Shown: positions 1 to 5,734 of the stretch, piece by piece
Layout: each line of letters starts with the position of its first letter
Position numbering within the stretch: position 1 is the first letter of the stretch
Assembly: GCF_052169755.1 (NCBI RefSeq)
Contig: NZ_JBQNBV010000114.1
Location: forward strand, 1 to 6,553
Length of the DNA stretch: 6,553 bases
Direction of reading: 5' to 3'
Source: Selenomonas sp052169755
GTDB taxonomy: Bacteria; Bacillota; Negativicutes; Selenomonadales; Selenomonadaceae
Translations under genes and position numbers: made by a program
The notes under the pieces: generated by a model
The model's database searches: none
What the model saw: the letters and a program-made list of their open reading frames with translations, nothing else
What the model was told of the DNA's origin: nothing

Positions 1-233
1 TGCTCCCACAAGGATTGGGCGGTTTTTATAAACCAAATCATCACAGGGACTGTGTCACATGAACCCCTAAGAATTCAAGTCTGAGGGGCGCAAACGGATT
101 GGCTGGGCTTCTGTAAGGGCGGCGCACAATGTCCACGAAGTGGACGTTTGTGCGTGTATCTTACCGATAGCGCCTTTTCTATGCGCATGATACGACACAA
201 TGCGTCATTCGTCAAACGACACCATGTGCCTGC
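1..233. other. Non-coding region with several inverted repeats, downstream of scrR
   Basis: I find no convincing gene here. The stretch holds a run of small inverted repeats: GGTTT/AAACC around a TTAT loop at 21-34, CACAG/CTGTG around GGA at 42-54, CCCCT/AGGGG at 64-88, and a long hairpin at 123-154 that is listed separately. Plus-strand frame 1 is open from the window edge to a TGA at 82-84 (27 codons). It could be the tail of a gene outside the window, but I recognise no family. No hairpin followed by a T-run is visible after the scrR stop in the minus direction, so the end of the scr transcript is not obvious. Confidence 0.5.
123..154. repeat. Long imperfect hairpin (GTCCAC-GAA-GTGGAC core)
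   Basis: The core GTCCAC (131-136) pairs perfectly with GTGGAC (140-145) around a GAA loop. The stem continues through a T-G pair and two A-T pairs, then past one bulged T (149) into CGCAC (123-127) against GTGCG (150-154). That gives about 14 base pairs. Neither strand shows a T-run beyond it, so it is not a standard intrinsic terminator. It lies about 80 nt downstream of scrR. It could be a transcript-stabilising 3' hairpin, a REP-like repeat, or part of a mobile element end. The structure is seen directly; the role is unknown. Confidence 0.6.
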
Positions 234-1250
234 TTACCTCTCGGCAGCCCACAGCAGTTTGCCGACGCTTTCGCGCTCGATGAGATGCGCGGGGAAGTCG
301 CTGACGGACTCGACGAGTTCTTCCGACAACATTTGCAGCAGCATCTTCGCTGCACGGCGGCCGAGCGCTTCATAGTCGAAAGCGACGGTCGTCAACGGCG
401 GATACGTCACGGCGCCCATATCGTAGCCGCCAAAACCGACCACAGAGACTTCACCGGGCACAGCGACGCCGTTTTCGTGTAATGCCCGCATGACGCCGAA
501 AGCCAGTCCATCCGTTGCACAGACGACAGCGCTCGGACGATACGAGAGAATCTCCTCCCTCTTCTCGTAGGCGGCAGCAAAGCCGAAGCCCGTTTCTACA
601 AAATCCACACTCGCGCCGCGACTGCCGCGCGTAAACACCTCGATGAAACCGTCCTTGCGCTCGACGCCGACGGCGCGATCCTTCTCCGTGACGCCGACAA
701 ATACGACGCGCTCATGCCCCATGCGCCGCATATAATCGCCGAGCAGACGCCCCGCGCCGAAATCATTGACCTTGATATACTTGACTTTTTCATGCTGCTG
801 CCCGACAAAAAGCACGGGGATATCGCGTTCCTTGAGCTTCGCAACGAGTGCAAGATGCTCATCGGTGATGCCGATGGAGTCAACAATGATGCCGTCAGAG
901 CCGCGCTGTGCAAGATGCTCAATGCTTTCCAGCTCGCGCGACGCATCAAGAAAAGAGGCTTGGAAAAGCGCTTGGCAGCCGACTTCGTCGAGCGCTTTCG
1001 CCATCCCCGTAAGCAGCTTGCCGCCCGTCGGCGAATCGACACGCGGCAGGACGACGCCGATCATGCCGCTCTTCTTCGCCTTCAAGCGGCGGGCAAAGGC
1101 ATTGGATGAAAAGCCCGTCGCCGCAATCGCCTTTTGAATGCGCTCTGCTTTCTCCTCACTCACATAGCCTTGGTTCAAATAGCGCGAAACCGTACTTTTC
1201 GACACGTCGGCAAGCGCCGCAATATCTTGAATCGTCACCTTTCGTTCCAT
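234..1250 (-). CDS. scrR: LacI-family transcriptional repressor, likely sucrose operon regulator ScrR
   Basis: This 338-residue protein has the usual LacI/GalR length and layout. Residues 6-25 (TIQDIAALADVSKSTVSRYL) are the DNA-binding helix-turn-helix. Residues about 49-58 (SNAFARRLKA) are the hinge helix that enters the minor groove. Residues from about 62 onward are the periplasmic-binding-protein-like effector and dimer domain. Family landmarks include ERKDGF near 197-202, ATDGLA near 245-250 and PPLTTVAFD near 284-292. In the VVGFGG motif (270-275) Gly stands where many members have an effector-contacting Asp (GFD), so ligand contacts may differ. It is the last gene of the operon. Its ATG (1250) lies inside the end of scrB, giving a 16-bp overlap, with only a G-rich weak Shine-Dalgarno upstream, so coupling to scrB translation is likely. 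From context I infer that it represses the scrA promoter through the operator at 4602-4617, and so also itself. The LacI family is certain; the sucrose role comes from the neighbours. Confidence 0.88.
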   Translation of the reverse strand: MERKVTIQDIAALADVSKSTVSRYLNQGYVSEEKAERIQKAIAATGFSSNAFARRLKAKKSGMIGVVLPRVDSPTGGKLLTGMAKALDEVGCQALFQASFLDASRELESIEHLAQRGSDGIIVDSIGITDEHLALVAKLKERDIPVLFVGQQHEKVKYIKVNDFGAGRLLGDYMRRMGHERVVFVGVTEKDRAVGVERKDGFIEVFTRGSRGASVDFVETGFGFAAAYEKREEILSYRPSAVVCATDGLAFGVMRALHENGVAVPGEVSVVGFGGYDMGAVTYPPLTTVAFDYEALGRRAAKMLLQMLSEELVESVSDFPAHLIERESVGKLLWAAER

Positions 1251-2704
1251 TCAAAGCCCCCCAATTCCCAAAAACTTCCCTCGATCTTGTCCAACTTCCT
1301 GTCTGCCGAAATCACGAAATTCGGTACGATGTCCTGCGTTGAAAATACGAAGAACGATGCGGCTTCCGCACCGTCTTGGAAGAATACTTCAATCGCTGTC
1401 TTATCCTTATAGATATGCAGCTTGAGCGAATCGCGCACCGCTAAGCGAAAGCGACGCACCCCGCGCCCGCCGCACTTCATGCCGTGACGCTCGATCGTCA
1501 TGACCGATGTACGGCGCTGGTAGGAAAAGCGCACATATTCCCCCGCTCCGATATACGCAAGGTCGATATGCACCTGCTGCGCATCACCGAGCAGAATCTC
1601 CAGCTCGATCTCCGATTTCTGCGCGATCATCTGCCCAAATTCCACCGTTCGAGCGGCGGTGAACTTTCGCGCCTCGCCTTTTCGAAGCGCTTTCATCTCC
1701 TCCAACGGCGCATAAAAGAGCCTGCCGTCCGAAAGGCGCAGCTCTCGCGGCATTGTCAGAGAAAAGAGCCAGCCCTCTTCTCTCGTCGGATACTCCTCCT
1801 CCAAGTCGGGCATCCCCATCCAGCCGAAGAGGATCGCGCGCCCCTCATGCAAGAACGCCTGCGGCGCATAGAAGTCAAAACCCTGATCAAGCTCATGAAA
1901 CGCGCCGTGCTGAAACTCCAACGAATCGGCGTCAAACTTTCCTGCGATATAGCCCGACTGGTAAAGATTCTGCCAACGATACTCCTCGGCTTCAAGCCCC
2001 TGTGGCGAAAAGAGCAGCACATCGCCCTCTGCAAGAGGCAGAAACGTCGGGCATTCCCACATGTAGCCGAAGTCCGGCAGATCCGTCTTGATCTCGCCCG
2101 CAAGCTGCCATGCACCCGCCTTCTTCTCATAGAGCACGGCGCGACCTTTCTCCTCTACCGTCTGCGCACCGAGTACGAGGAACTCGCGTCCGTCCTTGAG
2201 GAAGCGGTTCGGATCGCGAAAATGTGCCGTATAGCCCGACGGCTCATGCTCGATGATGATTGCATCCTTCTGCACGATTCCCTTTTCCGGCTGCCACGAT
2301 GCGATTCGCTGCATCGGAATGCGCTTTTTACCGTCCCTGCAGTTGCATGTATAGACGAGCCGTAGAGCATCGTCTTCGACGAAGCCCCCGCCCGAGTAGC
2401 AGCCGTCCTTGTCGTGCATATCGCTCGGCCAAAGGGCGAGCGCCGGCAGACGGTAATGCACAAAGTCCTCTGTCTCGACATGCCCCCAGCACTTATGCCT
2501 GTGCTCGACGCCCAAGGGATTCCACTGGAAGAAGATATGATACTTGCCCGCAAACCAAGAAAGCCCATTGGGGTCATTGACAAGACCGAACGGCATTTCC
2601 AAGTGAAAATCATTGTGCCAACGATGGCGCAGAGGGAATCCCTTGCGCACCTTGGCATCAATCGCAGCCTTATCGAACAACTTCTCGAACGCTTCTTTTG
2701 CCAT
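1235..2704 (-). CDS. scrB: Sucrose-6-phosphate hydrolase (GH32 family)
   Basis: This cytoplasmic enzyme of 489 residues would hydrolyse sucrose-6-phosphate, delivered by the adjacent PTS permease, to glucose-6-phosphate and fructose. The GH32 signatures are present in order: LVNDPNG with the nucleophile Asp44, FRDPN with the transition-state-stabilising Asp164, and WECPTF with the acid/base Glu217. The five-bladed propeller covers roughly residues 25-325 and is followed by the C-terminal beta-sandwich. There is no signal peptide, which fits an intracellular phosphosugar hydrolase better than a secreted levanase or invertase. I chose the ATG at 2704 over an in-frame TTG at 2725 because AAGGAG (2712-2717) lies 7 nt upstream of it. 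That Shine-Dalgarno is made from the last codons of scrA, and only 4 nt separate the scrA stop from this ATG, which indicates translational coupling. A role on fructo-oligosaccharide phosphates cannot be excluded. Confidence 0.93.
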   Translation of the reverse strand: MAKEAFEKLFDKAAIDAKVRKGFPLRHRWHNDFHLEMPFGLVNDPNGLSWFAGKYHIFFQWNPLGVEHRHKCWGHVETEDFVHYRLPALALWPSDMHDKDGCYSGGGFVEDDALRLVYTCNCRDGKKRIPMQRIASWQPEKGIVQKDAIIIEHEPSGYTAHFRDPNRFLKDGREFLVLGAQTVEEKGRAVLYEKKAGAWQLAGEIKTDLPDFGYMWECPTFLPLAEGDVLLFSPQGLEAEEYRWQNLYQSGYIAGKFDADSLEFQHGAFHELDQGFDFYAPQAFLHEGRAILFGWMGMPDLEEEYPTREEGWLFSLTMPRELRLSDGRLFYAPLEEMKALRKGEARKFTAARTVEFGQMIAQKSEIELEILLGDAQQVHIDLAYIGAGEYVRFSYQRRTSVMTIERHGMKCGGRGVRRFRLAVRDSLKLHIYKDKTAIEVFFQDGAEAASFFVFSTQDIVPNFVISADRKLDKIEGSFWELGGFEWNER

Positions 2705-2708
2705 GCTC

Positions 2709-4583
2709 TCACTCCTTCGGATCAAAGAGCGTATACGTCAAACCGAAAGCGACGCCGAAGCCGATAGCATTGACGAGCAAATATTCGGGCAAATGATCCA
2801 TATAGAGGAGCGTGCCCGGCAACACCGTCACGCCCATGCTCGTGCCTGCAAGGTGCATGATACTCGACGCAGCACCCGCGCAGGCGCCGCCCGCGAGTGC
2901 ATAAAGGAACGGCTTCATCAGCCGCAGGTTAATGCCGAAAATCGCCGGCTCCGTGATACCGAGGAACGCCGGAATCGCCGACGAAATGTAGAGGGCGCGC
3001 TTCTTCTTGTTCTTTGTCCGCGCTGCCACAGCAACGGCGGCGCCGCCCTGCGCGATGATCGCGCCCGTGATGATCGCATTGAACGCATCGCGTCCCGTCG
3101 AAGCGAGCAGCTGAATCTCCAGCGCGTTGAACACATGATGAATGCCGCTGACAACGATGACCTGATGCAGGCCGCCGACGACGAAGCCGCCAATGCCGAA
3201 CGGCAGCTCAAGGAACGCACGCACCGCGCCGAACACGGCAAGCTCCAGCGTGTGCATGATGGGGCCAACGATCAAAAGCCCGACGATCATGCACGAAACG
3301 AGCGTGAGGAACGGCGTGAAAATGAGATCCACGACGTCCGGGATAAACTTCTTGAGCAACGCCTCGACCTTCGCGGCGAGAATGCCAAGCACGAGCGCCG
3401 GCAGTACCGAGCCTTGGTAGCCGACAACGGGGATCGAAAGCCCCAGAAACACCATCTCAATCGGCTTCGCATCGCCGCTTGCGATCGCATAGGCGTTCGG
3501 CAGCTGCGGCGCGACGAGCATAAGCCCCAAAACGATGCCGATGACAGGCGTGCCGCCGAACTTCTTCATTGTCGACCAGCAGACGAGCGCGGGCAGAAAG
3601 GCGAACGCCGTATCCGTCAAGATCTGGCTCATGCGCACGAGATTGTCGCTCATCTCGACGCCAAGATTCTGCAGCATACCGCGCACGCCCATGAAAAGCC
3701 CCGTCGCGACAAGCACAGGGATGATCGGTACAAAGACGTCGCCAAACGTGCGCGAGATCTTCTGCGCCGTCGACATCTGCTCGTACGCCGCCTCCTTGTT
3801 GGAGCCGCCTGCGAGCGCCGGATTTATGCCAACGAGAACATCATAGACCTTGTTGACGAAGCCCGTGCCGAGGATGATCTGATACTGCGCCGCTGCGAAG
3901 AACTGTCCCTTGACGCCGTCGATATTCTCGACCGCCCTTTCCTCGATCTTCTCCTTGTCGTTCAAGATCAGGCGCAGGCGCGTCGCGCAATGCTCTGCCG
4001 CACGAATATTCGTCATACCGCCGATATGGTCGAGGATCTCACGCGCCACGCGCTCCTCGTCGCTCATCGAAGCGTAAGCGGGATTCGAGCCCGCTGCAGT
4101 CTGCGCTTCCTCTGCCTTCAGCGCTTCTTCTGCCGCCTCACCTTCGCCCGGCGCAACGACCTTCTGGTCGCCAAAGGAGACTGTGATAGCGCCATAGTCC
4201 GCCGCGTTCGTTACAACGATCGGCGTCGTCGTATCGTAGCCCGCCGCACGGATCGCCGCTTCGTCGAACGCAATCAAGAGATCGCCCTTCTTGATCTCAG
4301 CTCCTTGCTCCACATGCGCCGTGAAGTGCTTGCCCTCAAGATTCACTGTATCCAGACCGACATGAACGAGCAAATCGACGCCATCTGCCGAATGAAGTCC
4401 GATCGCATGCTTCGTCGGAAAGAGTACGGTCACTTCGCCGTCAAACGGCGCGACGACCTTACCCTTTGGGTTCTTCACCGCAGCGCCGCGCCCCATCGCG
4501 CCGCTGCAAAAAGCAGGATCATTGACTTCCTTGAGTGCAACGAGATTTCCTTCTAAGGGGCTTTCCAGCAACAATTCCGCCAT
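2709..4583 (-). CDS. scrA: Sucrose-specific PTS permease, fused EIIA-EIIB-EIIC
   Basis: This 624-residue membrane protein would take up sucrose and phosphorylate it. The domain order is unusual. An N-terminal glucose-type EIIA (about 1-140) carries the two family histidines, His59 (PTKHAIGL) and His74 (LLVHVGLDTV, the phosphorylated one). An Ala/Glu-rich linker (about 141-173) follows. Then comes EIIB (about 174-255) with phosphocysteine Cys199 in HCATRLRL. Last is the multi-spanning EIIC (about 270-624) with the GITEPAIFG signature at 542-550. The sucrose assignment comes from the EIIC style and the adjacent GH32 hydrolase; trehalose or beta-glucoside specificity is less likely. I chose the ATG at 4583 rather than an in-frame TTG at 4589 because AAGGAG (4593-4598) lies 9 nt before the ATG but only 3 nt before the TTG. 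It is the first gene of the scrA-scrB-scrR operon and follows a promoter and LacI-type operator. With its own EIIA it should need only general HPr and EI. Confidence 0.92.
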   Translation of the reverse strand: MAELLLESPLEGNLVALKEVNDPAFCSGAMGRGAAVKNPKGKVVAPFDGEVTVLFPTKHAIGLHSADGVDLLVHVGLDTVNLEGKHFTAHVEQGAEIKKGDLLIAFDEAAIRAAGYDTTTPIVVTNAADYGAITVSFGDQKVVAPGEGEAAEEALKAEEAQTAAGSNPAYASMSDEERVAREILDHIGGMTNIRAAEHCATRLRLILNDKEKIEERAVENIDGVKGQFFAAAQYQIILGTGFVNKVYDVLVGINPALAGGSNKEAAYEQMSTAQKISRTFGDVFVPIIPVLVATGLFMGVRGMLQNLGVEMSDNLVRMSQILTDTAFAFLPALVCWSTMKKFGGTPVIGIVLGLMLVAPQLPNAYAIASGDAKPIEMVFLGLSIPVVGYQGSVLPALVLGILAAKVEALLKKFIPDVVDLIFTPFLTLVSCMIVGLLIVGPIMHTLELAVFGAVRAFLELPFGIGGFVVGGLHQVIVVSGIHHVFNALEIQLLASTGRDAFNAIITGAIIAQGGAAVAVAARTKNKKKRALYISSAIPAFLGITEPAIFGINLRLMKPFLYALAGGACAGAASSIMHLAGTSMGVTVLPGTLLYMDHLPEYLLVNAIGFGVAFGLTYTLFDPKE

Positions 4584-4592
4584 TCCCAATTT

Positions 4593-4598
4593 CTCCTT
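4593..4598 (-). promoter_or_regulatory. Ribosome binding site that decides the scrA start
   Basis: On the minus strand AAGGAG is followed by 9 nt and then ATG at 4583. The alternative TTG start at 4589 would leave only 3 nt, which is too close. The site lies just inside the transcript, a few bases after the operator. Confidence 0.8.
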
Positions 4599-4601
4599 CC
4601 C

Positions 4602-4617
4602 ATGAAATCGGTTTCAT
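4602..4617. promoter_or_regulatory. LacI-family operator / cre-like palindrome in the scr promoter region
   Basis: ATGAAA and TTTCAT form a perfect 6-bp inverted repeat around TCGG, with CG at the dyad centre as is usual for LacI-family sites. On the minus strand the inner 14 bases, TGAAACCGATTTCA (4616 to 4603), also fit the CcpA catabolite-responsive-element consensus TGWAANCGNTWNCA at every position. The palindrome lies directly downstream of the predicted scrA transcription start (about 4623) and just upstream of the scrA Shine-Dalgarno, a classic roadblock position. ScrR, the only LacI-type regulator in the window, is the likely ligand; CcpA is an alternative or additional one. Confidence 0.8.
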
Positions 4618-4629
4618 AACATTATCTTT

Positions 4630-4658
4630 ATCTTACCTTGCACAAGAATTGTTGTCAA
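4630..4658 (-). promoter_or_regulatory. Predicted sigma-70/sigma-A promoter of the scrABR operon
   Basis: A perfect -35 box TTGACA (4658-4653) is followed by a 17-nt spacer and the -10 box TAAGAT (4635-4630, 4 of 6 consensus bases). The start point would fall near 4623, immediately before the operator at 4617-4602 and about 40 nt before the scrA ATG. No promoter of similar quality was noticed at the two tight downstream junctions, so the three scr genes are probably one transcript. Confidence 0.75.
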
Positions 4659-4700
4659 TAGATTAGAAGGAAGTTTCACTCAGTATTTACGGAAAGGAAT

Positions 4701-4732
4701 AGCCTCCGTACAGCTGCTGCCGCACGGAGGCT
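4701..4732 (-). terminator. Hairpin between the rpn gene and the scr operon, probable terminator
   Basis: AGCCTCCGT (4701-4709) and ACGGAGGCT (4724-4732) form a perfect, GC-rich 9-bp stem with a 14-nt loop. Read on the minus strand it is followed by ATTCCTTTCC, so the T-run is poor. It begins 28 nt after the stop of the short outer-membrane-protein-like fragment and over 110 nt after the rpn stop. It may be the original terminator of that lost gene, now ending rpn transcription before the scr promoter. Confidence 0.6.
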
Positions 4733-4760
4733 CTTTCCCCGATATGCTTTTTCCTGTTCC

Positions 4761-4817
4761 TCAGAACGCCCAGTTCACATGAGCGCTGCCCGTGACGCCC
4801 TGGCGTTTTCCGGATGA
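4761..4817 (-). pseudogene. Possible 3' remnant of an outer-membrane beta-barrel (autotransporter-type) gene
   Basis: After a TAG at 4818-4820 one minus-strand frame is open for 18 codons and ends in GVTGSAHVNWAF and a TGA at 4761-4763. The alternating pattern and terminal Phe match the last beta-strand of outer-membrane barrels and autotransporters, whose C-terminal aromatic residue is read by the BAM machinery. A hairpin follows at a distance normal for a terminator. The rest of such a gene is absent; the rpn stop lies only 29 nt upstream. I infer a deletion or replacement that left the 3' end behind. The reading is short, so chance cannot be excluded. Confidence 0.4.
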
Positions 4818-4846
4818 CTATACCTTATGTCAAGGCAAACAAACCT

Positions 4847-5074
4847 TCAAAGCAAATGATGCATCTTGCCAATCTCACGAATCTTGTCCATAGAGATGTC
4901 CGACACTTTCGCAATCATTTCCAACGGCAATTTCTCTTTCAGCATCCCAAGGATGACCGCCGTCTTTCCCTGTTCCATGCCCTGTTCCATGCCGCGTTCC
5001 ATGCCGCGTTCCATGCCACGTTCCATGCCACGCATCTCAGCTTCATTTGTGAGCATTTCCATTGCTTCACACAT
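4847..5074 (-). CDS. Candidate nested in-frame small protein (RpnS-like antitoxin) inside the rpn gene
   Basis: Codon 212 of the nuclease gene is an ATG (5074-5072) preceded by AGGAAGGAG, with AAGGAG at 5088-5083 and an 8-nt spacer. This is an excellent start signal, at least as good as that of the full-length gene. Translation from here would give a 75-residue protein (MCEAMEML...) with all the MERG/MEQG repeats and the C-terminal helices but no nuclease domain. In E. coli, separately translated C-terminal fragments of Rpn proteins (RpnS) bind and inhibit the full-length toxin, and they contain a helix with four-residue repeats of variable number. The same layout is seen here. A weak internal promoter is possible (TTGTAC 5159-5154, 16 nt, TATTAT 5137-5132). 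Expression and function are inferred. Confidence 0.55.
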   Translation of the reverse strand: MCEAMEMLTNEAEMRGMERGMERGMERGMEQGMEQGKTAVILGMLKEKLPLEMIAKVSDISMDKIREIGKMHHLL

Positions 5075-5707
5075 ATTTCTCGCTCCTTCCTCTGTTTCTT
5101 TGAGATATCTTACCCGTTCTGCCAATACATCATAATACATATCATCCGCCTGTGTACAACGGAAGTCGTGCATAAGTTTACCCAACGGCGTATCTTCGTC
5201 CATCATCGAACTGTTGACGTAAATGATATGCGATCCATCGACAAAATCTTCATTGATTCCTTTGACCACTCTTTCAACAACATAGAGCGGCAATCCTTTG
5301 GCAAGTACATCCGTCTCCGTGATGAAGATCACATACGATTCCGGCAGTTTGTCATAGTCTTCTCCCGCCAACAGCGCGTTGGCATCCATCAAGCTGCTGT
5401 TGTATCTGGCTCGGCGCTCCGCTGCGCCTTTGCCGCTGCGCTGAATCTCAATATTGAATTCCTGCCCGTCGGCAAACGCATGAATATCCAAGCGCACGCT
5501 GCGCCCTTGCAGGTTTTTCAGCGTATCTTGCGTAGTCACTTTCGTTGCCTTGAGCTGCGGCTTATCCAAGATGATTTGCAGCACCAAATCCACACATTCC
5601 AAATTGTCCTGAAACGCCGCCGTCATGAAGTCGTCGTCAAGCAGCCGAAACCCTGCCAGCACCCGCAAGAACTTCTGCCGCCATTCAGCTTTCTCATCCC
5701 ATCCCAT
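4847..5707 (-). CDS. Rpn-type PD-(D/E)XK nuclease / putative transposase family protein, with C-terminal tetrapeptide repeats
   Basis: This 286-residue protein belongs to the PD-(D/E)XK 'nuclease family transposase' group related to recombination-promoting nucleases (Rpn). The N-terminal segment (DDDFMTAAFQDN, about 24-35) is typical of the family. The nuclease core is visible as VRLDIHAF (Asp74) and FNIEIQRS (Glu87, Gln89), the D...ExQ variant of the D...ExK active site. RARYNSSLMDAN (99-110) and PESYVIFITETDVL (122-135) continue the fold. All expected catalytic residues are present, so it is probably active. Residues about 225-247 are tetrapeptide repeats (MERG/MEQG), then a small C-terminal helical region. 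The ATG at 5707 has AGGAG 8 nt upstream and its own promoter. No terminal inverted repeats, target duplications or partner transposase are visible, so I see no evidence that it is a mobile element. By analogy to E. coli Rpn it may be a DNA endonuclease toxin acting in phage defence. The gene looks more AT-rich than its neighbours by eye. Confidence 0.85.
   Translation of the reverse strand: MGWDEKAEWRQKFLRVLAGFRLLDDDFMTAAFQDNLECVDLVLQIILDKPQLKATKVTTQDTLKNLQGRSVRLDIHAFADGQEFNIEIQRSGKGAAERRARYNSSLMDANALLAGEDYDKLPESYVIFITETDVLAKGLPLYVVERVVKGINEDFVDGSHIIYVNSSMMDEDTPLGKLMHDFRCTQADDMYYDVLAERVRYLKETEEGARNMCEAMEMLTNEAEMRGMERGMERGMERGMEQGMEQGKTAVILGMLKEKLPLEMIAKVSDISMDKIREIGKMHHLL
4967..5026 (-). repeat. 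Five 12-bp in-frame tandem repeats encoding MERG/MEQG
   Basis: Five near-identical 12-bp units (minus strand ATGGAACGYGGC, or ATGGAACAGGGM in the last two) encode MERG three times and MEQG twice. A degenerate MRG copy precedes them at 5027-5035. The unit length is a multiple of three, so gain or loss of units keeps the frame and only changes the length of a predicted helix. The units differ mainly at third positions and at the Arg/Gln codon, which suggests duplication followed by light divergence. Confidence 0.9.
5083..5088 (-). promoter_or_regulatory. Internal ribosome binding site for the candidate RpnS start
   Basis: AAGGAG, within AGGAAGGAG (5091-5083), lies 8 nt before the in-frame ATG at codon 212 of the nuclease gene. 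It sits in codons for Glu-Glu-Gly-Ala, so it could arise from coding alone. Still, the strength and spacing are near ideal. Confidence 0.6.
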
Positions 5708-5715
5708 AGCGATTT

Positions 5716-5720
5716 CTCCT
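5716..5720 (-). promoter_or_regulatory. Ribosome binding site of the rpn-type nuclease gene
   Basis: AGGAG lies 8 nt upstream of the ATG at 5707 and supports that start. It is one base shorter than the internal site at 5083-5088, so the nested start could be at least as efficient. Confidence 0.75.
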
Positions 5721-5734
5721 GTTCTCTTTTTTCC

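Noticed and set aside
1..84. An open plus-strand frame ending at TGA 82-84, possibly the tail of a transposase or other gene
   Set aside because: Only 27 codons are in view and I recognise no family, so I mention it in the region entry but do not call a gene.
192..226. An 11-bp imperfect direct repeat (ACGACACAATG / ACGACACCATG)
   Set aside because: There are only two short copies with a mismatch and no gene or dyad to give them meaning; this could be chance.
1484..2365. A 293-codon open frame on the plus strand, opposite scrB
   Set aside because: It is antisense to a GH32 enzyme with all signatures and shows no family features.
2613..4556. A 647-codon open frame on the plus strand, opposite scrA
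   Set aside because: It is antisense to the clear EII gene, its translation is a low-complexity Arg/Glu/His-rich sequence with no domain, and it has no supporting start signal. It is a shadow of GC-rich codon use.
4664..4679. A second scr operator upstream of the -35 box (TTTCAC half-site)
   Set aside because: Only one half resembles the operator arm; the other matches at about 3 of 6 positions.
4967..5026. The 12-bp repeats as a CRISPR array
   Set aside because: The units are contiguous with no spacers and lie in frame in a gene, so they are coding tandem repeats.
4847..5707. The nuclease gene as an insertion sequence
   Set aside because: The family is named 'transposase', but no terminal inverted repeats or target duplications flank it. 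It has its own promoter and reads better as an Rpn-type nuclease.
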